From positions 346,871-410,870 of the forward strand of contig NZ_JALJXV010000004.1 in assembly GCF_024170285.1 (NCBI RefSeq): a stretch of 64,000 nucleotides of DNA. The letters are read 5' to 3'. Positions 59,182 through 64,000 of the stretch are shown here, one piece after another. The DNA is from Natronocella acetinitrilica. GTDB lineage: Bacteria > Pseudomonadota > Gammaproteobacteria > Nitrococcales > Aquisalimonadaceae. How positions within the stretch are numbered: position 1 is the first letter of the stretch; the number at the start of each line of letters is the position of its first letter. The notes under the pieces were generated by a model. The model saw nothing but the letters and a program-made list of their open reading frames with translations, was not told the origin of the DNA and did no database searches. A program made the translations under genes and the position numbers.

Positions 59182-60290
59182 GCCGAGACACCCGCGCGGT
59201 CATCAGCACCGACGCCCTGCGCCACAACCTTGAGGTGGCACGCCAGCACGCAGATGGTGGCCGGGTCATGGCGGTCATCAAGGCCAACGGCTATGGCCAT
59301 GGTCTGTTAAGGGTGGCTGGCGCCCTGCGGCAGGCGGACGCGTTCGCCGTCACCTGCATGGAAGAGGCCATTCCCCTGCGGGAAGCGGGCTATGCCCATC
59401 CGATCCTGTTGCTCGAGGGGGTCTTCGAGCCCGCGGAACTCAAGCAGGCCTGTCGTTACCGCCTCGACATTGCGGTGCATTCGGAGTGGCAGTTGCGATT
59501 GCTGGAAGATACCCGGCTGCCACGTCCCTTGTCGGTCTGGCTGAAGATTGATTCCGGTATGCACCGGCTTGGTTTCCAGCCGGATGCCGTTGCGGCGATT
59601 CACCAACGGCTGCTCGATTGCGCCTGGATCGGGCCGCATGTCCGTTTCATGACCCATCTCGCCTGTGCCGACGATCGCCATGACGAGCGCACCCGGCTGC
59701 AGGTCGGCAACTTCGATGCGGTGACGCGGGATCTGGCAGGTGAGCATTCCATTGCCAATTCGGCGGGTGTGCTGGGCTGGCCGGAGGCAAGGCGTGACTG
59801 GCTGCGCCCCGGGGTCATGCTCTACGGTGTCAATCCCTTTATCGATGGTATGGAGGCCCCGGCACTGCGGCCTGCGATGACGCTCAAGAGCCGGTTGATC
59901 GCCATCAACCAATACAAGGCTGGTGATTCCGTGGGCTACGGGGCGACCTGGACCTGCCCTGAGGACATGCCCGTGGGTGTTGTTGCCATTGGCTACGGCG
60001 ACGGCTATCCCCGGCATGCTGTGTCAGGCACACCGGTGTTGGTCAATGACCGGGAAACGCAGTTGGTCGGGCGGGTTTCCATGGACATGTTGTCCGTTGA
60101 CCTGCGGGGACTTGAGCAGGAGGTCGACATCGGCGATGAGGTGACGCTCTGGGGGCAGGGCTTGCCGGTGGAGCGTGTGGCCGAGAAGGCCGGTACCATT
60201 GCCTACGAACTGCTCTGTGGTGTGACCAGCCGCGTGCACGTGCAACTGGGAAGAGACTCACTTCGTGGTGAAAACCCGCAGCCAGTATAG
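59178..60290 (+). CDS. alr: Alanine racemase
   Basis: PLP-dependent L/D-alanine racemase (370 aa) for peptidoglycan. The catalytic Lys is in AVIKANGYGHGLL (about residue 34). The second base Tyr is in GDSVGYGATWTCPEDM, and LRPGVMLYGVNPF and GRVSMDMLSVDL are conserved. The start is GTG 59178 at the dnaB stop. Last 26 nt overlap radA. Confidence 0.95.
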   Translation: MSRDTRAVISTDALRHNLEVARQHADGGRVMAVIKANGYGHGLLRVAGALRQADAFAVTCMEEAIPLREAGYAHPILLLEGVFEPAELKQACRYRLDIAVHSEWQLRLLEDTRLPRPLSVWLKIDSGMHRLGFQPDAVAAIHQRLLDCAWIGPHVRFMTHLACADDRHDERTRLQVGNFDAVTRDLAGEHSIANSAGVLGWPEARRDWLRPGVMLYGVNPFIDGMEAPALRPAMTLKSRLIAINQYKAGDSVGYGATWTCPEDMPVGVVAIGYGDGYPRHAVSGTPVLVNDRETQLVGRVSMDMLSVDLRGLEQEVDIGDEVTLWGQGLPVERVAEKAGTIAYELLCGVTSRVHVQLGRDSLRGENPQPV

Positions 60291-61635
60291 CTGTACCGCT
60301 TGCGGCGCTCTCAGCCCCAAATGGTCCGGTCAGTGCCCCGAGTGCGGGGCCTGGAACAGTCTGCAGGAACAGCGGGCCGTGATGGCGACGCCGCGGGCCA
60401 AGCCGCAGGGCGGGCAATACGCCGGGGATACCGGCATTCAGGCGCTGTCTGCGGTGGATCTGGTGGAAGAGGCCCGCAGTACCACCGGGATCGGTGAACT
60501 CGACCGTGTACTCGGCGGTGGGCTGGTTGAAGGTGGTGTCGTCCTGCTTGGTGGTGACCCCGGAATCGGCAAGTCGACCCTGCTGCTGCAGACCACGGCA
60601 AGCCTTGCCCAGGCGGGTGAGGCGCTCTACGTCACCGGCGAGGAGTCACTGCGCCAGGTAGCCATGCGGGCGACGCGATTGGGGCTTCCCACTGACGGGC
60701 TGCACGTACTCGCCGAGACCAGTGTCGAGTCCATCCTTGCAGCGGCCTCGACGCGACGGCCTCGCGTCATGGTAATCGATTCAATCCAGACGATATTCTC
60801 CGAGCAGTTGCAGTCCGCCCCCGGTTCCGTGGCCCAGGTACGGGAGAGCGCAGCCCTGCTGGTGCGCCACGCAAAGCAGACGGGAACCGCCCTGTTCCTG
60901 GTGGGGCATGTGACCAAGGATGGCCAGTTGGCGGGGCCAAGGGTGTTGGAGCACATGGTGGATACCGTACTCTATTTCGAGAGCGATGGAGGCAGCCGGT
61001 TTCGTCTGCTCAGGGCCGTCAAGAACCGTTTCGGGGCGGCCAACGAACTGGGTGTCTTTGCCATGGATGACGGCGGACTCAAGGAAGTGCGCAACCCGTC
61101 GGCCATTTTTCTCTCCCGCCATGAGGATGCCGTTAGCGGGAGCGTGGTCATGGTGATGCGCGAGGGCAGTCGCCCGATGCTGGTGGAATTGCAGTCCCTG
61201 GTGGCGGAGACTTCCCTCAGCAACCCGCGACGGGTCGCCGTGGGAATGGATCAGAACCGTCTGGCCATGCTGCTGGCGGTGCTGCATCGGCATGGTGGCG
61301 TGTTCACCGCAGATCAGGACGTCTTTATCAATGTGGTGGGTGGTGTCCGAGTCAGTGAAACCGCCAGCGATCTGCCAGCGCTGCTGGCTGCGCTCTCAAG
61401 CCTGCGCGACAGGCCTGTCCCCGGGGATACCGTCACGTTCGGCGAAATTGGTCTGGCAGGGGAGATAAGGCCCGTTCCGAATGGCGAGGAGCGACTGCGG
61501 GAGGCCGCGAAACATGGATTTCGTCGAGCCCTGGTGCCCGAGAAGAATGTTCCAAGGGGTAAACAGGCCATACAGGGCATGGAGGTCATCGGAGTGCGAC
61601 GGCTGGGAGACGCCATGGACGTCGCCTTCGGCTGA
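60265..61635 (+). CDS. radA: DNA repair protein RadA
   Basis: A RecA-like helicase (456 aa) that processes recombination intermediates. The N-terminal zinc finger has four Cys (CTACG... and CPECG, residues ~10-30). Walker A is GGDPGIGKSTLLLQT, the KNRFG motif is VKNRFGAANELG, and the C-terminal Lon-like domain contains GEIGLAGEIRPVPNGEERL. Starts at GTG 60265 or 60268, both inside alr. Confidence 0.95.
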   Translation: MVKTRSQYSCTACGALSPKWSGQCPECGAWNSLQEQRAVMATPRAKPQGGQYAGDTGIQALSAVDLVEEARSTTGIGELDRVLGGGLVEGGVVLLGGDPGIGKSTLLLQTTASLAQAGEALYVTGEESLRQVAMRATRLGLPTDGLHVLAETSVESILAAASTRRPRVMVIDSIQTIFSEQLQSAPGSVAQVRESAALLVRHAKQTGTALFLVGHVTKDGQLAGPRVLEHMVDTVLYFESDGGSRFRLLRAVKNRFGAANELGVFAMDDGGLKEVRNPSAIFLSRHEDAVSGSVVMVMREGSRPMLVELQSLVAETSLSNPRRVAVGMDQNRLAMLLAVLHRHGGVFTADQDVFINVVGGVRVSETASDLPALLAALSSLRDRPVPGDTVTFGEIGLAGEIRPVPNGEERLREAAKHGFRRALVPEKNVPRGKQAIQGMEVIGVRRLGDAMDVAFG

Positions 61636-61641
61636 CGAAGC

Positions 61642-62010
61642 TCAGTGGCCGAGATCGGCCAGTTCGCGCTGCAGCAGTTCGGTATCGCCGGTATTCAATT
61701 CCACCAGTCGCCGCAGGTGGCTCATGCTGTCCAGGTCGATTTCCAGGCAGTGGAAGCCGGCCAGGTTGCCGTTCTGGTGCACCAGCTCCAGCTGCATGCT
61801 GATCTCGACATCCGCGGACAGCGGGATATCCAGTCGGCAGCGTGCGCCGTCCGTCAAGGTGGCGTGGGCGGGTAGGGCAAGCAGCGCGCCATTCAGCGAT
61901 AGATCCTGCACCTGTACTTCCAGCGGATAATGACCGCTTTGCAGTACACCGGCACTCTCGAACATTACTCTCGAGAAGGACCGCCGATCGTCCTGGTTCC
62001 GAGTTGTCAT
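61642..62010 (-). CDS. PilZ domain protein (candidate c-di-GMP receptor)
   Basis: A 122-residue single-domain PilZ protein. The R-x-x-x-R region is DRRSFSRV and the D-x-S-x-x-G motif is QDLSLNGALLALP, the two c-di-GMP-binding elements. Start ATG 62010 puts the basic motif near the N-terminus; the longer frame adds unconserved residues. Tail-to-tail with radA, 6 nt apart. The output partner is unknown. Confidence 0.87.
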   Translation of the reverse strand: MTTRNQDDRRSFSRVMFESAGVLQSGHYPLEVQVQDLSLNGALLALPAHATLTDGARCRLDIPLSADVEISMQLELVHQNGNLAGFHCLEIDLDSMSHLRRLVELNTGDTELLQRELADLGH

Positions 62011-62069
62011 TCTGATCCCGAAGTCATCCCGCAAACGTCCCGACCATAGCATCGGGCGGGAATCAGGAA

Positions 62070-62951
62070 CTAGACCTGCATCACAGCGGCGGCTTGTGTC
62101 TGATCCCTGTTGACCGCCGCCTGCAGGGTGTTCTCCAGCAGGGTTGCGACGGTCATGGGTCCGACGCCGCCTGGGACCGGCGTGATCCAGGAAGCTCGGC
62201 TTGCCGCCCCGGCGGTGTCCACGTCGCCGGTGAGCTTGCCGTTGGGCAGCCGGTTCATGCCGACGTCGAGGACAACCGCTCCGGGCCGGATCCAGTCGCC
62301 CGGTATGAAGCCGGGCTGGCCCACGGCGACCACGAGTATTTCCGCCGCGCGGACCTTGGCCTCGAGTTGACGGCTGCGAGAGTGGCAGATCGTCGGCGTG
62401 CAGCGGGCATTAAGCAGTTCAAGCGCCATGGGGCGACCGACAATGTTGGACTGGCCAATCACCAGGGCGTCGCAGCCCTCGAGTTCGATATCCGCCCGTC
62501 GCATCAGCGTCATCACTCCCCGTGGCGTGCATGGCCGCAGGCCAGGCAGCTTGAGCGCGAGTTTGCCCATGTTAACCGGATGGAAGCCGTCCACGTCCTT
62601 GTCGGGACGAATCCGCTCGATCACCGTTTCGCTGTCAATGTGAGCGGGCAGGGGGAGTTGAACCAGGATTCCGTCAATCGCCGGATCGGCATTCAGCGTG
62701 TCGATCCTGTCCAGCAACTCGGCCTGACTGGTACTGGCCGGAAGGTCGTAGCCTCGTGATACGAAGCCGATACTTTCGCAGCTGCGTCGCTTGTTGTTCA
62801 CATAGACATGCGAGGCCGGGTTATCGCCGACCAGAATCACGGCGAGACCCGGTGGCCTGTGACCCGCCGCACTGCGCGCCTGGACCGTGTTCCGAATCGC
62901 ATCTTTAATAGAGGCCGCAGCGACCTTGCCGTCGAGAATTTTTGCGCTCAT
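62070..62951 (-). CDS. folD: Bifunctional methylenetetrahydrofolate dehydrogenase/cyclohydrolase
   Basis: FolD (293 aa) interconverts methylene-, methenyl- and formyl-THF with NADP. Catalytic [14 protein letters not shown] (Tyr and Lys), then [44 protein letters not shown] and the C-terminal [18 protein letters not shown] signature. Start ATG 62951; the frame further upstream runs into the tRNA region and is not coding. C1 units feed panB and purine synthesis. Confidence 0.96.
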   Translation of the reverse strand: MSAKILDGKVAAASIKDAIRNTVQARSAAGHRPPGLAVILVGDNPASHVYVNNKRRSCESIGFVSRGYDLPASTSQAELLDRIDTLNADPAIDGILVQLPLPAHIDSETVIERIRPDKDVDGFHPVNMGKLALKLPGLRPCTPRGVMTLMRRADIELEGCDALVIGQSNIVGRPMALELLNARCTPTICHSRSRQLEAKVRAAEILVVAVGQPGFIPGDWIRPGAVVLDVGMNRLPNGKLTGDVDTAGAASRASWITPVPGGVGPMTVATLLENTLQAAVNRDQTQAAAVMQV

Positions 62952-63134
62952 CGTGACCGTGTTCAGATGGTGTCGGGAAAAGCGACATCGACGCCGCCCC
63001 GGTGGGGAACCGCCATGCCCGTGGCAGGGGCGGGATTGTCGCATGTGCCCCCAACCCGGACAAGGCGTGACATTGACGGCACTGGGGGCCGGGCGTATTA
63101 TTCCGCGCTCTGCGTGCGGCGGTAACGAATGACT

Positions 63135-63211
63135 CGGGGTGTAGCGCAGCCTGGTAGCGCGCCAGCTTTGGGAGCTGGATGTCGGGGGTTCGAATCCCTC
63201 CACCCCGACCA
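63135..63211 (+). tRNA. tRNA-Pro (UGG)
   Basis: 77 nt including encoded CCA. The acceptor CGGGGTG pairs with CACCCCG. The anticodon stem CCAGC/GCTGG holds the loop TTTGGGA, anticodon TGG. The T arm GGGGGTTCGAATCCCTC is intact. First of four tandem tRNA genes. Confidence 0.97.
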
Positions 63212-63247
63212 GACAGCTTGGCTGCGGCGGGTCGACAACGTATCATT

Positions 63248-63324
63248 GCGCCCGTAGCTCAATTGGATAGAGCATCGGCCTTCTAAGCCGACGGTTGCAG
63301 GTTCGAGTCCTGCCGGGTGCGCCA
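63248..63324 (+). tRNA. tRNA-Arg (UCU)
   Basis: 77 nt with encoded CCA. It begins GCGCCCGTAGCTCAATTGGA. The anticodon stem TCGGC/GCCGA encloses CTTCTAA, giving anticodon TCT, which reads AGA and AGG. The T arm is GCAGGTTCGAGTCCTGC. 36 nt after tRNA-Pro. Confidence 0.97.
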
Positions 63325-63361
63325 TCTGCGAACCCCGCAGGATGCGCAATAAGTAGTCAAT

Positions 63362-63438
63362 GGTGGGCGTAGCTCAGTTGGTAGAGCCCCGGATTGTGAT
63401 TCCGGTTGTCGTGGGTTCGAGTCCCATCGTCCACCCCA
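63362..63438 (+). tRNA. tRNA-His (GUG)
   Basis: The stem CCGGA/TCCGG holds TTGTGAT, anticodon GTG. The genome encodes the histidine-specific extra G(-1) at 63362 opposite C73 (63435); the 3' CCA is encoded. Without G(-1) the gene starts at 63363. Confidence 0.97.
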
Positions 63439-63444
63439 GATTCT

Positions 63445-63520
<76 letters not shown>

Positions 63521-63529
63521 TAATAATCA

Positions 63530-63563
63530 AGCACTTACGATAATTTCAGGTAGGTGCTTTTTT
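63530..63563 (+). terminator. Terminator after the tRNA cluster
   Basis: A 9-bp stem AGCACTTAC / GTAGGTGCT with one G-T pair and an 11-nt loop, followed by TTTTT. It begins 10 nt after tRNA-Lys. Confidence 0.85.
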
Positions 63564-63867
63564 GTCCCCCTCGCTCTGTAGTGCTTCCCGTAGTGCACAT
63601 TGACGGCTGCTATCTGTCTGTCGTCATGCTACGTGTCCAATAGTCCCGCAGCCTGTAAGCCTCTCTCGTAAGATTTCCGAGCAATCATGACCGCATTCCT
63701 TGGGTTAAGGCTAAAAGCCTCTCTTAGGCTCTCTAAACACCCCCCATCCCCCCAATTGCCCCCGATCAGGTGCGGGGGTACCGACCTTCCACAACACAAA
63801 AAGAAAAAATGAGATTATGTGACAGTCACCATTCGTTCGGTGACAGTCACGAAATAGGAACAGCATC
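63564..63867. other. AT-richer non-coding stretch after tRNA-Lys, probable island edge
   Basis: No convincing gene in about 300 nt. The base composition is lower in GC than the rest of the window. The 10-mer AAGCCTCTCT occurs at 63657-63666 and again at 63715-63724 (58 nt apart), with a partial third copy GGCTCTCT after it. C-rich runs follow (63739-63770). Two palindromes end the stretch. The layout fits the attachment-side end of an integrated element. Confidence 0.5.
63819..63850. promoter_or_regulatory. Two identical palindromes GTGACAGTCAC, 21 bp apart
   Basis: Copies at 63819-63829 and 63840-63850 are identical 11-mers, each a perfect GTGAC-A-GTCAC dyad. The 21-bp repeat distance puts both on the same face of the helix. 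They lie 18 nt before the ATG of a truncated ORF, where an operator would be expected. Confidence 0.6.
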
Positions 63868-64000
63868 ATGCCACGCAGCCCCATCGGCCCGAAGGCCATG
63901 ACGCCTATGCGACGACAATTGCTCTGGCCGGTTAACGACAACTACTTTGGCCGGTTGCCACTAAGCTTGACCGCTTTTCCACGGGACCCAGAAAGGGGCG
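63868..64000 (+). CDS. Truncated ORF of unknown function after the palindrome pair
   Basis: An open frame from ATG 63868 (AGGA box 8 nt upstream) runs 44 codons to the window end without a stop. It begins MPRSPIGPKAMTPMRRQLLW and contains no recognised domain. Its position suggests the first gene of an integrated element. The alternative that it is chance is real, given the short length. Confidence 0.3.
   Translation, partial: MPRSPIGPKAMTPMRRQLLWPVNDNYFGRLPLSLTAFPRDPERG

Noticed and set aside
63711..63941. 76-codon minus-strand ORF near the right edge
   Set aside because: Low-complexity translation, no ribosome-binding site, and it runs through the palindrome pair and the plus-strand ORF.

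Overview
The window is GC-rich chromosomal DNA from a gammaproteobacterium. The gene order points to a Chromatiales/Ectothiorhodospiraceae-like relative (often halophilic), but the genus cannot be settled from sequence alone. The evidence is a series of blocks that are conserved in gammaproteobacteria: pepA-holC-valS divergent from lptFG, pcnB-folK-dNK-panBC, nnr-tsaE-amiC-mutL-miaA-hfq-hflX-hflK-hflC, hisZ-purA, rnr-rlmB, and rpsF-priB-rpsR-rplI-dnaB-alr-radA. Nearly all of it is core housekeeping. Spacing is very tight, with many 1-4 nt start/stop overlaps and several tail-to-tail 3' overlaps.

Layout. 1-9970: truncated purM, a DUF2066 protein, a DUF481 outer-membrane protein, hda, wrbA, a YihY-type membrane protein, acylphosphatase, two small c-type cytochromes, a sirohydrochlorin-chelatase-like protein, an SDR protein, trmH and a lytic transglycosylase. 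9937-17923: proS, a DUF4124 protein, branched-chain amino acid genes ilvN-ilvC and leuA with pssA between them, then a family-4 uracil-DNA glycosylase and rimI. The acetolactate synthase catalytic gene normally found next to ilvN is missing.

17924-24297 is the one clearly accessory metabolic module. It holds an AtzA/TrzN-type amidohydrolase, a TRAP transporter with two tandem near-duplicate binding proteins (dctP-dctP-dctQ-dctM), and a small winged-helix regulator. The amidohydrolase and the first dctP share an identical 19-nt upstream element with a GG-N10-GC (sigma-54 type) core. The likely reading is a nitrogen-scavenging regulon: the TRAP system imports a carboxylated N-compound and the amidohydrolase deaminates or hydrolyses it.

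24320-51841: small DUF proteins, valS, holC, pepA, LPS export (lptF, lptG), RNA and cofactor metabolism, epoxyqueuosine reductase, metabolite repair, tRNA modification (tsaE, miaA), mismatch repair (mutL), Hfq, the HflK/HflC membrane complex, hisZ, purA and tRNA-Leu(CAG). 51951-62951: RNase R, rlmB, the S6/PriB/S18/L9 ribosomal-replication cluster, dnaB, alr, radA, a PilZ protein and folD.

63135-64000: a tRNA-Pro/Arg/His/Lys cluster, followed by AT-richer sequence with short repeats, a pair of palindromes 21 bp apart and a truncated ORF. This looks like the left end of an element integrated next to tRNA-Lys. The features judged most worth a second look are the shared promoter element of the amidohydrolase/TRAP module, the DNA polymerase III psi (HolD)-like N-terminus on the uracil-DNA glycosylase, the missing ilvB/I, the 23-bp perfect palindrome before leuA, and the island edge.
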